From the NCBI GenBank assembly GCA_948468985.1, contig CAOKKG010000010.1:1-33592 (forward strand): a stretch of DNA of 33,592 bases, in the 5' to 3' direction. Position 1 is the stretch's first letter. Each line of letters opens with the position of its first letter. Below, piece by piece: positions 15,461-23,122 of the stretch. The notes beneath the pieces are model-generated. The model worked only from the letters and a program-made list of their open reading frames with translations, was not told where the DNA came from and did not search any database. This DNA comes from an uncultured Eubacteriales bacterium. Lineage in GTDB: Bacteria; Bacillota; Clostridia; Christensenellales; Christensenellaceae. The position numbers and the translations under genes were made by a program.

Positions 15461-16827
15461 AGAACGAACGAAAGTTCCGGCGAAACATGCGCCTGTCTCT
15501 CGGGTTCTTTGTGTCGCTGTTCGTGGTGCTCATTGCATATATGGGCTATTCTGTCCTGAAAAATGGCGCGGCGTGGTACGCGACGCCGTATAACCCACGC
15601 ATCGCCTCCGCTCGGGCGAACTTGGACGGCGGCACGATCTTTGACCGGAACGGCGTCGCGCTCGCATGGAGCGAGGGAACGACCCGCCGCTATCACGCGG
15701 ACAAGAGCGTCCGCCGTGCCTGTTCGCATGTCGTGGGAGACATCTATGGCAAGACGATCGGGGCGGAGACGACCTTTGCGAAATACCTCTATGGATTGGA
15801 CGAAAGTGCGATCTCGCTTTTGGAACGCATACTGGCAGGGGAAGATGTGAGCGGGAGCGGCCGGGATGTCACGCTCACGATCGACGCGAAGCTGAGCGAG
15901 TATATTTATAAGAAGATGCAGGGCCGCCGCGGGTCGGTGGTCGTGCTCAATTACAAGACAGGCGAAGTTCTCGCAAGCGTGAGCATCCTCACCTTTGATC
16001 CGAACACGGTCAAGATGGACGAATTGGAGGATTCCGCGCTCGTCGACCGCGCGACGATGGGGCGGTATCCGCCGGGGTCGATCATGAAGATCGTGACGGC
16101 ATCGGCGGCGGTCGAACAGAACCTGGACCTTACCTATACCTGCACGGGCAGCGAGGTGATTGGAGGGCAGTCCGTGACCTGCACCAAGGCGCACGGCACG
16201 CAGAATCTGGAACAGGCGTTTTCCAACTCCTGCAACACCTATTTTGCCAACCTGTCCGTCAGCTTAGGCGGCAGCGTGCTGAAGAGGCAGGCGGAAAAGT
16301 TCGGCTTCAACAAGACCTTTGCGTATGCCGACCTGACGCTGTACCGCAGCAATTTCGAGCTATCCGGCGAGGCGGGCGACCTCGCCTGGGCGGGCATCGG
16401 GCAGTATAACGACCTGGTGAGTCCGATGCATGCGGCGCTCATGGCGGCGGCCGTGGCCAATGGCGGCGTGATGTGCGAGCCGAGGCTTTTGAAAAGCGTG
16501 GGCGGCAACGCTGTGTCCCGCTGGGGGACGGACAAGAGCGTGCGCGTCCTGTCGGCAGAGACGGCGCAGGCGGTGAAGCAGATGATGGGCAAGGTCGTGC
16601 AGCAGGGCACAGGCACCTCGGCCGCGGTCTCAGGGGCGGTCGTCTATGGAAAGACGGGCACTGCGGAATATACGGAAAACGGAGAGGTCAAAAACCATTC
16701 CTGGTTTGTGGGCTTTTTGGACGAAGATCACCCCTATGCCGTGTCTGTGCTGTTTGAGGGTGCGGGCTTCGGCTCGGCGCACGCCGCGCCGATGGCGGCG
16801 GAGGTATTCGAATACCTGCTCAAGTGA
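15457..16827 (+). CDS. Class B penicillin-binding protein (PBPA/SpoVD-type transpeptidase)
   Basis: D,D-transpeptidase of 456 residues that cross-links peptidoglycan made by its SEDS partner. One N-terminal signal anchor (13-32), then FDRNGVALA (62-70) from the short pedestal region, and a transpeptidase domain with all three active-site motifs: S208-I-M-K211 (in PPGSIMK), S258-C-N260 and K399-T-G401 (YGKTGTAEY). It is shorter than cell-division PBP2B/SpoVD, with no PASTA domain. The ATG at 15457 overlaps the SEDS stop by four bases and is where the anchor starts; an upstream in-frame extension has no similarity. SEDS and PBP co-translation fits a SEDS-bPBP complex. Confidence 0.94.
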   Translation: MKNERKFRRNMRLSLGFFVSLFVVLIAYMGYSVLKNGAAWYATPYNPRIASARANLDGGTIFDRNGVALAWSEGTTRRYHADKSVRRACSHVVGDIYGKTIGAETTFAKYLYGLDESAISLLERILAGEDVSGSGRDVTLTIDAKLSEYIYKKMQGRRGSVVVLNYKTGEVLASVSILTFDPNTVKMDELEDSALVDRATMGRYPPGSIMKIVTASAAVEQNLDLTYTCTGSEVIGGQSVTCTKAHGTQNLEQAFSNSCNTYFANLSVSLGGSVLKRQAEKFGFNKTFAYADLTLYRSNFELSGEAGDLAWAGIGQYNDLVSPMHAALMAAAVANGGVMCEPRLLKSVGGNAVSRWGTDKSVRVLSAETAQAVKQMMGKVVQQGTGTSAAVSGAVVYGKTGTAEYTENGEVKNHSWFVGFLDEDHPYAVSVLFEGAGFGSAHAAPMAAEVFEYLLK

Positions 16828-16833
16828 GGGCGT

Positions 16834-18669
16834 ATGAAGCTATACAGTAGTATCGTAGAAGAAAAACTAAAAACGCTGCCGAACGACCCGGGGGTCTATT
16901 TGATGCGCGATGCGCAGGGGACGATCATCTATGTCGGCAAGGCGCGCGTCCTGAAAAACCGGGTGCGGCAATACTTCGGCGTGGGGGCGCAGAAGATCTC
17001 CAAAACGGCGGCGATGGTGAGCCAGATCGCGGATTTTGAATACATCATCACAGACAGCGAGAAGGAAGCGCTCATCCTGGAATGCAACCTGATTAAGGAG
17101 TATCAGCCGCACTATAACATCCTCCTAAAGGACGGCAAGCATTATCCCTATGCCAAGGTCGACCTGCACAAGGACTTCCCAACGATCGAGATCGTCCGCA
17201 AGGTGGAACGTGACGGCGCGAAGTATTTCGGCCCCTACCTCGAAGCGTATTCCATCCGGGAGATGCTGGACGCCATCTATAAGCTGTTCCCATTGCGCAG
17301 CTGTAAGCGGGAGATCACGGTGGATTCCCCGAAGGAACGCCCCTGCCTCAATTATCAGATGGGGCGCTGCAAGGGGCCGTGCGCACACAAGATCACGCGG
17401 GAGGAATACCGAAAGATCGTAGATGGTGTGCTGGAATTCCTCTCTGGCGACTATAAGCCGCTGCAAAAGCGTTTGCAGGCGGAGATGCTGGCTGCATCGG
17501 AAAAGCAGGAATACGAAAAGGCGGCGGCCTATCGTGATAAGCTGCGCATCCTGGCGCGGGTGGAGCAAAAGCAGAAGGCGGGGTTCCCCGACCTCAAGGA
17601 CCGTGATGTATTTGCGGTGGTGCAGGGCGAAAAATACGCGGCGGTGCAGGCGTTCTTTGTCCGCAAGGGCAAGATCACGGGCGCCAAGCGGTTTTTCATG
17701 GAGGAACCGGGCAGCGCGGAGGAGATTATGGAGGGCTTTTTGAAGCAGTACTACATGGACGCCGCCTATATCCCGAAGCAGATCTATCTAAATACCCTGC
17801 CGGAGGACGCCGCACTGCTTTCGGAATGGCTGTCCGATCTCGCCGGGCGCAAGACGGAACTCATCCTGCCGCAGCGCGGAGAGCATAAAAAGCTCACGGA
17901 CATGGCGGAAAAGAATGGCCGCGAGGCGTTAAAGCGCAAGGAGCAGAGCGAGATTCGCAGCTTTGAGCGCAGCGTCGGAGCGGCCCGAAAGCTCGGGGAG
18001 ATCTTGGGGATCGGCTATATTCGGCGGATGGAGTGCTATGACATTTCCAACACGCAGGGCACGGATTCGGTCTCGTCCATGGTCGTGTTCATCGACGGCA
18101 AGCCGGACAAGAAGGAATACCGCCGGTTCCGCATCAAGACGGTGCAGGGCGCGAATGACTTTGCCTCGATGGCGGAGACGCTGGAGCGCCGTCTGCGGGA
18201 GGGCTTCCGGGCGGAGGACAAGGAACACGGCTTTGGCGCGGTGCCCGACCTCATCGTCATCGACGGCGGCAAAGGACAACTGCACAGCGCGGTGGATATC
18301 CTGACCTCGCTCGGGATGGAGGATATTCCAGTTGTCGGTCTCGCCAAGCGGGAGGAGGAGATCTTCCTGCCCGGGCGGGAGGACAGCATCGTGCTGGATA
18401 AGAATTCGCCGGAGCTTGGGCTTATTACCGCGATCCGCGACGAAGCGCATCGCTTCGCCATCACCTATCACCGGTCGCTGCGTGAAAAGCGGACGATTGC
18501 GTCCGAGCTGGACAAGATTCGCGGCGTCGGGCCCAAGCGTAAAAAGGCGCTCCTCGCGGCCTTTGGCGATGTGGAGGCGATCCGCGGCGCAACCATCGAC
18601 GAATTGGCGGCGATCCCTGGGGTGGATGTCGCGACGGCGCGGGAAGTGTATAAGTATTTCTCGCAGTGA
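16834..18669 (+). CDS. uvrC: Excinuclease ABC subunit C
   Basis: UvrC of 611 residues, the nuclease that cuts damaged DNA on both sides of the lesion after loading by UvrA and UvrB. The N-terminal GIY-YIG domain (LPNDPGVYLMRDAQG then IIYVGKARVLKNRVRQYF) makes the 3' cut. A UVR motif for UvrB contact is at about 225-245 (SEKQEYEKAAAYRDKLRIL). The RNase H-like domain (ECYDISNTQGTDSVSSMVVF, VPDLIVIDGGKGQL) makes the 5' cut. A tandem helix-hairpin-helix ends the protein (IRGVGPKRKKALLAAFGDVEAIRGATIDELAAI in part). Full family length. It is six bases after the PBP stop and last in that operon; no clear terminator follows it before the aro leader promoter. Confidence 0.98.
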   Translation: MKLYSSIVEEKLKTLPNDPGVYLMRDAQGTIIYVGKARVLKNRVRQYFGVGAQKISKTAAMVSQIADFEYIITDSEKEALILECNLIKEYQPHYNILLKDGKHYPYAKVDLHKDFPTIEIVRKVERDGAKYFGPYLEAYSIREMLDAIYKLFPLRSCKREITVDSPKERPCLNYQMGRCKGPCAHKITREEYRKIVDGVLEFLSGDYKPLQKRLQAEMLAASEKQEYEKAAAYRDKLRILARVEQKQKAGFPDLKDRDVFAVVQGEKYAAVQAFFVRKGKITGAKRFFMEEPGSAEEIMEGFLKQYYMDAAYIPKQIYLNTLPEDAALLSEWLSDLAGRKTELILPQRGEHKKLTDMAEKNGREALKRKEQSEIRSFERSVGAARKLGEILGIGYIRRMECYDISNTQGTDSVSSMVVFIDGKPDKKEYRRFRIKTVQGANDFASMAETLERRLREGFRAEDKEHGFGAVPDLIVIDGGKGQLHSAVDILTSLGMEDIPVVGLAKREEEIFLPGREDSIVLDKNSPELGLITAIRDEAHRFAITYHRSLREKRTIASELDKIRGVGPKRKKALLAAFGDVEAIRGATIDELAAIPGVDVATAREVYKYFSQ

Positions 18670-18715
18670 CGGGGATTCCTACGCAAACTTTCTTTGCAAA
18701 TCCGGAAAAAGGGGC

Positions 18716-18744
18716 TTTACTTTCCTGAAATTTTGGGATATGAT
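18716..18744 (+). promoter_or_regulatory. Probable promoter for the aro leader and operon
   Basis: TTTACT (18716-18721), a 17-base spacer and TATGAT (18739-18744). The -10 box is good and the -35 box matches four of six consensus positions. Predicted start near 18751 gives a 23-base lead to the leader-peptide ATG. Read-through from uvrC could also supply transcript. Confidence 0.6.
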
Positions 18745-18773
18745 AAAAACATCGTTAGAGAAAGGCAACTCCC

Positions 18774-18881
18774 ATGAAAAACGCATTTGTGTTTGCAGCT
18801 GGATACTTTTATTATTACTTTTACTTTATGTTTCACAAAGTAAGAGTGATTTTTGCTGCTGAAAATGGGGTTTGCGCCTGA
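18774..18881 (+). CDS. Phe/Tyr-rich leader peptide of the aro operon
   Basis: 35-codon ORF in the leader of aroF. Residues 11-20 read YFYYYFYFMF: nine of ten are aromatic. In total there are seven Phe (5, 7, 12, 16, 18, 20, 27) and five Tyr (11, 13, 14, 15, 17), and no Trp. All Phe codons are TTT. AAAGG lies about eight bases before the ATG. The codon-rich block (18804-18833) sits on the left arm of an 11-14 bp hairpin, and an intrinsic terminator follows the ORF by 17 bases. The base composition is much more AT-rich than surrounding genes. By analogy with pheL and trpL, ribosome stalling at these codons when charged tRNA-Phe or tRNA-Tyr is scarce would let transcription continue into aroF. 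The peptide itself probably has no function. The stop lies beyond the first hairpin, unlike classic leaders. Confidence 0.85.
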   Translation: MKNAFVFAAGYFYYYFYFMFHKVRVIFAAENGVCA

Positions 18882-18936
18882 CGAACAGGGAAGAGCATAG
18901 GGCTTCGCAGTGGAATCACTGAGAAGCCCTTTTTTA
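18814..18936 (+). promoter_or_regulatory. Ribosome-mediated transcription attenuator of the aro operon
   Basis: Three competing pairings are visible. 1:2 is 18817-18827 with 18837-18847 (11 pairs, one G-U, extendable to 18814/18850), overlapping the Tyr/Phe codons. 2:3 is 18845-18859 with 18907-18920: AGTGATT with AATCACT, three G-U pairs, one bulge, then CTGC with GCAG. 3:4 is the terminator at 18899-18930. Pairing 2:3 consumes the inner part of both terminator arms. A ribosome stalled in 18804-18833 would mask region 1 and leave 18845 onward free, favouring antitermination; a ribosome that reads to the stop at 18879-18881 covers the end of region 2 and lets the terminator form. Confidence 0.78.
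18899..18936 (+). terminator. Intrinsic terminator of the aro attenuator
   Basis: Stem 18899-18912 with 18917-18930: 13 of 14 positions pair (one G-A mismatch), loop GAAT, followed by a T-run to 18935. It ends six bases before the GGAGG Shine-Dalgarno site of aroF at 18941-18945. Confidence 0.92.
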
Positions 18937-18952
18937 TTGCGGAGGAATTTTT

Positions 18953-19957
18953 ATGATAGCAGTTTTGAAACCGGGCGTATCTCGCCAACAAGTGGAAAAT
19001 TTAATCACATGGTTCAAGAGCAGAGGGTTGGATGTGCACATTTCCGAAGGAAAGTTCCAAACGATCCTGGGGCTGATCGGCGACACGAGCAAGGTGGACA
19101 TCGATCTGCTGAGCAGTCTGGAGATTATCGAGTCGGTCAAGCGCATTTCCGACCCGTTCAAGAGTGCCAACCGGAAATTCCACCCGGAGGACACCGTGAT
19201 CGACATCGGAGGGCACAAGATCGGCGGCGGGAATTTCCAATTCATCGCCGGGCCCTGCTCGGTAGAGACGCATGACCAGATCCTGGAGGTGGCGCAGGGC
19301 GTCAAGGCGGCCGGGGCGAACCTGCTCCGTGGCGGGGCGTTCAAGCCGCGGACTTCCCCTTATGACTTTCAGGGGCTCAAGGGAGAGGGCATCAAACTCC
19401 TCCTGGAGGCCAAGGCAAAGACAGGCATGCCTATCGTCACCGAGATCATGAACATCAACAATCTCGACCTGTACGAGGATGTGGATGTCATCCAGGTCGG
19501 CGCGCGCAACATGCAGAATTTCGACCTCCTAAAGGAGCTGGGGCACACGGACAAGGTGATTCTCCTAAAGCGCGGGTTGGCCAACACGATGAAGGAATGG
19601 CTCATGAGCGCGGAATACATCATGGCGGGCGGCAACGAGCGCGTCATCCTCTGCGAACGCGGCATCCGCACCTTTGAGACCTACACGCGGAACACGCTGG
19701 ATCTGTCGGCGGTGCCGATGCTCAAGGAATTGACGCATCTGCCCGTGATTGTCGACCCGAGCCACGCGACCGGATTGGCGCGGTTGGTGCGGCCGATGGC
19801 GATGGCGGCGGCGGCGGCCGGAGCGGACGGCTTGATGATCGAGGTGCATAACAACCCGAAAAACGCCCTGTGCGACGGGGCGCAGTCCATCACGCCGGCA
19901 GAATTTGCCGATGTAGCGGAAAGGGTGCGGGCAATCCGCGAGGTGATCTTGAAATGA
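18953..19957 (+). CDS. aroF: 3-deoxy-7-phosphoheptulonate synthase (DAHP synthase, type I-beta)
   Basis: First committed step of aromatic biosynthesis: condenses phosphoenolpyruvate and erythrose 4-phosphate. 334 residues. An N-terminal ferredoxin-like domain (about 1-66, [18 protein letters not shown]) is the allosteric module of the Thermotoga-type AroF; in that enzyme Tyr and Phe inhibit. The barrel domain shows AGPCSVE at 99-105, [12 protein letters not shown] at 126-137, [10 protein letters not shown] and DPSHATG with metal and substrate residues. GGAGG lies just before the ATG at 18953. It is first after the attenuator, so it is the gene most exposed to termination. Regulation is thus likely at two levels, feedback inhibition (from the domain, by family) and attenuation (from the leader). 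Confidence 0.97.
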   Translation: MIAVLKPGVSRQQVENLITWFKSRGLDVHISEGKFQTILGLIGDTSKVDIDLLSSLEIIESVKRISDPFKSANRKFHPEDTVIDIGGHKIGGGNFQFIAGPCSVETHDQILEVAQGVKAAGANLLRGGAFKPRTSPYDFQGLKGEGIKLLLEAKAKTGMPIVTEIMNINNLDLYEDVDVIQVGARNMQNFDLLKELGHTDKVILLKRGLANTMKEWLMSAEYIMAGGNERVILCERGIRTFETYTRNTLDLSAVPMLKELTHLPVIVDPSHATGLARLVRPMAMAAAAAGADGLMIEVHNNPKNALCDGAQSITPAEFADVAERVRAIREVILK

Positions 19958-20793
19958 AAGTAGGTATCGTAGGACTGGGGTTGATTGGCGGGTCGTTGGC
20001 CAAGGCCTATAAAGAGAGCGGGCAGGCCGAGGTATACGGCTGGGACACGGACGCGGACACCATGCTGCTTGCGAAAACGGTGGAGGCAATTGACGGCACG
20101 CTGGATGAAACGGTGCTGCCGGACTGCGACCTCTTGCTCCTCGCGCTGTACCCGGGCGCGGCCATCGAATACCTGCGCGCGCATGCGCCGGAGATCTCGA
20201 AAAAGACCTTTGTCATCGACTGCTGTGGTGTCAAGCAGGTGGTCTGTGACGCGTGCTTCCCCATTGCGGAGCAATACGGCTTCTCCTTTTTCGGCGGGCA
20301 TCCAATGGCGGGAACACAGTTTTCCGGCTTTGCTAAGAGCCGTAGCAGCCTGTTTCGCGGGGCATCGATGATCCTGGTGCCGCCTCGCTTTGACGACATC
20401 GCGCAGTTGGATCAGGCCAAGCAGTTGCTTGCGCCCGTCGGCTTTGGCCGGACGGTCGTGACGACGGCGGACAAGCATGACGAGATGATTGCCTTTACTT
20501 CGCAGATGGCGCATATCGTTTCCAATGCATTCATCAAGAGCCCCGCTGCACGGCAGCACAAGGGCTTTTCGGCGGGGAGCTATAAGGATTTGACGCGCGT
20601 GGCGTGGTTGAACGAGACGATGTGGACGGAATTATTCATGGACAACCGGCAGAAGCTGATTCGTGAGATCGACATTCTCATGCATTCGCTCGAGGAATAT
20701 AAGGAAGCGATGCAGCAGGAGGACGCGCCGCGCCTCAAGGAGCTTTTGCGCGAGGGGCGGATCTGCAAGGAGGAGGTCGACGGCGGACGATGA
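19954..20793 (+). CDS. tyrA: Prephenate dehydrogenase, short form without ACT domain
   Basis: Oxidises and decarboxylates prephenate to 4-hydroxyphenylpyruvate with NAD, the branch to tyrosine. 279 residues. The Rossmann domain has [11 protein letters not shown] at 6-16 and an Asp at 31 after the second strand, suggesting NAD rather than NADP. GGHPMAG at 114-120 carries the conserved catalytic His, and the C-terminal helical domain has [10 protein letters not shown] and [12 protein letters not shown]. It stops soon after the helical domain, so the C-terminal ACT domain found in Bacillus TyrA is missing. The ATG overlaps the aroF stop as ATGA; an upstream in-frame frame is not homologous. It has no chorismate mutase domain, so prephenate must come from PheA. 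Confidence 0.95.
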   Translation: MKVGIVGLGLIGGSLAKAYKESGQAEVYGWDTDADTMLLAKTVEAIDGTLDETVLPDCDLLLLALYPGAAIEYLRAHAPEISKKTFVIDCCGVKQVVCDACFPIAEQYGFSFFGGHPMAGTQFSGFAKSRSSLFRGASMILVPPRFDDIAQLDQAKQLLAPVGFGRTVVTTADKHDEMIAFTSQMAHIVSNAFIKSPAARQHKGFSAGSYKDLTRVAWLNETMWTELFMDNRQKLIREIDILMHSLEEYKEAMQQEDAPRLKELLREGRICKEEVDGGR

Positions 20794-21860
20794 GAACGGT
20801 ATTGGTGCAGACAGACCGCCCCTATGCGGTGCATATCGAGGCGGGGATCCTGGATCGCGTGGGGGAATTCGTGCGGCAGAGCGTCGGCGGGCAGATGGCT
20901 GTGCTCGTGAGCGATGACGCGGTGGCCGCGCTGTACGGCGACCGTGTGGAGGCGTCCCTGCGCGCGGCGGGGTATGAGACGCTGCGGTTCGTCTTTCCGC
21001 ATGGCGAGGCATCCAAGAACGCCGAGACATACCTGTCTCTTTTGAACTTTCTGGCAGAGCATCGGGTGACGCGCAGCGACGCGGTCGTTGCGCTCGGCGG
21101 CGGCGTGGTGGGTGATCTGGCGGGCTTTGCCGCGGCGACCTTCCTGCGGGGGATCGCCTATGTGCAGATTCCGACGACTCTGCTCGCCATGGTGGATTCC
21201 TCGGTTGGCGGCAAGACGGCCATCGATCTGGAGGCCGGAAAAAATCTGGCCGGCGCGTTTTATCAGCCGTGGGTCGTCCTGTGCGACCCTGAGACGCTGT
21301 CCACGCTTCCGGCAGCAACCTTTGCGGACGGATGTGCAGAGGTCATCAAATACGGCGTGATCTTAGACGAGGCGCTGTTTTCCTGGCTCAAGGAGCCGAT
21401 CCGGCCACAGATCGATCAGGTGATCGAGCGCTGTGTACAGTTAAAGCGTGATGTTGTGGTGCAGGACGAGCGGGACCACGGCGTGCGGCAGCTTTTGAAT
21501 TTCGGGCACACGGTGGGGCATGCGGTGGAGGCGAACAGCCACTTCGCTGTTTTGCACGGCCAGGCGGTAGCCATCGGCATGTGCATCGCGGCGCGCGCCG
21601 CGGCGGCAAAGGGATTGTGCGGTCAAGCCTGCGCGGCAGAGGTCGAGGAAATGGTCGCACGGTATGACCTGCCGCGGCGGACGGACTTTTCGGTGGGCCA
21701 GCTCGCCCGCGCCGCGTTGTCGGACAAAAAGCGCAGCGGAGCGGTCATCCACCTGGTCCTCCCGGAAAGCATCGGGCATTGCGTCATCCGGGAGGTGCCG
21801 GTGGCGGAATTGGAGGACTTCATTGCGGCGGGGCTTGCGGAGGACGGCGTATGCAGGTGA
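20790..21860 (+). CDS. aroB: 3-dehydroquinate synthase
   Basis: Converts DAHP to 3-dehydroquinate, NAD- and divalent-metal-dependent, second step of the shikimate pathway. 356 residues, the usual length. Motifs: VVALGGGVVGDLAGFAAATF in the NAD-binding region, VQIPTTLLAMVDSSVGGKT, then KNLAGAFYQP, the metal-binding Glu in the region DGCAEVIKYG and NFGHTVGHAVEA with its His ligands. It overlaps tyrA by ATGA and the next gene by ten bases. The last residues are short. No anomaly in catalytic residues was seen. Confidence 0.97.
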   Translation: MRTVLVQTDRPYAVHIEAGILDRVGEFVRQSVGGQMAVLVSDDAVAALYGDRVEASLRAAGYETLRFVFPHGEASKNAETYLSLLNFLAEHRVTRSDAVVALGGGVVGDLAGFAAATFLRGIAYVQIPTTLLAMVDSSVGGKTAIDLEAGKNLAGAFYQPWVVLCDPETLSTLPAATFADGCAEVIKYGVILDEALFSWLKEPIRPQIDQVIERCVQLKRDVVVQDERDHGVRQLLNFGHTVGHAVEANSHFAVLHGQAVAIGMCIAARAAAAKGLCGQACAAEVEEMVARYDLPRRTDFSVGQLARAALSDKKRSGAVIHLVLPESIGHCVIREVPVAELEDFIAAGLAEDGVCR

Positions 21861-23122
21861 CCATTCAGCCGGGTACACTCCGGGGAGAGGTCGCGGCGAT
21901 CGCGTCCAAATCGCACGCGCACCGGCTGCTCATCTGCGCGGCGCTTTCCCAGGAACCGAGCCGGGTCGTATGCACAGAGACTTCGGAGGACATCGAGGCG
22001 ACAGCGGACTGCCTGCGCGGCATGGGGGCGGCGATCTCGCGCGAGGCGCAAAGTTACCTTGTGCGGCCGATTGTTCCCGGGCGGACGGGCGTGCGCGACC
22101 TCCCCTGTCGGGAGAGCGGCTCGACGCTGCGGTTTTTGCTCCCCGTCGCCTGCGCATTGGGTGGGCAGAGCCGGTTTTTTGCGCAGGGGCGGCTGCCGGA
22201 GCGCCCGCTTTCCCCGCTCTATGAACAATTGTTGGCGCACGGGTGCCGCCTTGGCCCGCAGGGCGAGACGCCGTTTTGGTGTGAAGGGCCGCTTGAAAGC
22301 GGCGACTATGTGCTGCCTGGCAATGTCTCTTCACAGTTTGTGAGCGGTCTGCTCTTTGCGCTCCCGCTCCTCTTGGGGGACAGCACGCTGCGCCTCACGG
22401 GCGAGGTTGAGTCCCGCCCGTATATTGACCTAACCTTGCAGGCCCTGCATGAAGCGGGGATCCGGGTGGAGGAGCAGGCGGAGGCCTTCCGCATCCCCGG
22501 TGGGCAGCAGTATCGCGCGCCGGCAGAATGCCGGGCGGAGGGCGATTGGTCGAACGCCGCGTTTTGGTTGTGCGCTGGGGCGCTCGGCGCGCAGGGAGTA
22601 ACCTGCACCAACCTGCGGCAGGATTCCCTGCAAGGTGATCGGGCGGTCACAAATCTGCTCTGCCAGTTCGGTGCAGAGGTGACGGCGCAATCAGACAGCG
22701 TGAGCGTTCGTGGAGGGCGTCTTTCCGGCATCGAGATTGACGCCGGGAACATCCCCGATCTCGTACCGGTGCTGGCGGTCGTGGCCTGCGCGGCGTGGGG
22801 CGACACGCGCATTTCCCATGCCGAGCGATTGCGCATCAAGGAAAGTGATCGCCTGCAAAGCGTGTATGAGGTGCTGTCGGCGCTGGGGGCGGATATGGAG
22901 CTGCGCCCGGACGGGTTTTGCATTCACGGGCACGGTGGCCTTACGGGCGGCCGGGTGCGGGCGAACGGCGATCACCGCATTGCGATGATGGCGGCCGTCG
23001 CCGCGTCGATTTGCCGCGAGTCGGTGACGGTCGAAGGGGCGGAGGCGGTGCGCAAGTCCTATCCCGGCTTCTTTTCCGATATGAAGACGTTGGGCGCGCG
23101 GCTGTGCGTCCGGGAGGCATAA
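21851..23122 (+). CDS. aroA: 3-phosphoshikimate 1-carboxyvinyltransferase (EPSP synthase)
   Basis: Transfers enolpyruvyl from PEP to shikimate 3-phosphate, sixth step of the pathway. 423 residues. Motifs: ASKSHAHRLLICAAL (K20, R25), RESGSTLRFLLPVA around 87-100 in place of the NAGTAMR loop of class I enzymes, DWSNAAFWL, LRIKESDRL and DHRIAMMAAV, with KSYPGFF at the end. The loop composition is closer to class II (glyphosate-tolerant-like) enzymes than to class I, but tolerance cannot be stated from sequence alone. The start at 21851 overlaps aroB by ten bases. It ends TAA directly followed by the aroC ATG. Confidence 0.96.
   Translation: MQVTIQPGTLRGEVAAIASKSHAHRLLICAALSQEPSRVVCTETSEDIEATADCLRGMGAAISREAQSYLVRPIVPGRTGVRDLPCRESGSTLRFLLPVACALGGQSRFFAQGRLPERPLSPLYEQLLAHGCRLGPQGETPFWCEGPLESGDYVLPGNVSSQFVSGLLFALPLLLGDSTLRLTGEVESRPYIDLTLQALHEAGIRVEEQAEAFRIPGGQQYRAPAECRAEGDWSNAAFWLCAGALGAQGVTCTNLRQDSLQGDRAVTNLLCQFGAEVTAQSDSVSVRGGRLSGIEIDAGNIPDLVPVLAVVACAAWGDTRISHAERLRIKESDRLQSVYEVLSALGADMELRPDGFCIHGHGGLTGGRVRANGDHRIAMMAAVAASICRESVTVEGAEAVRKSYPGFFSDMKTLGARLCVREA

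Noticed and set aside
15340..16194. Minus-strand frame of 284 codons opposite SEDS and PBP genes
   Set aside because: Antisense to genes with intact catalytic motifs and shows no similarity to a known family.
18670..18952. T-box riboswitch upstream of aroF
   Set aside because: No T-box sequence (GGUGG-N-ACCGCG type) or specifier-loop arrangement is seen; the aromatic-rich ORF and competing hairpins explain the leader better.
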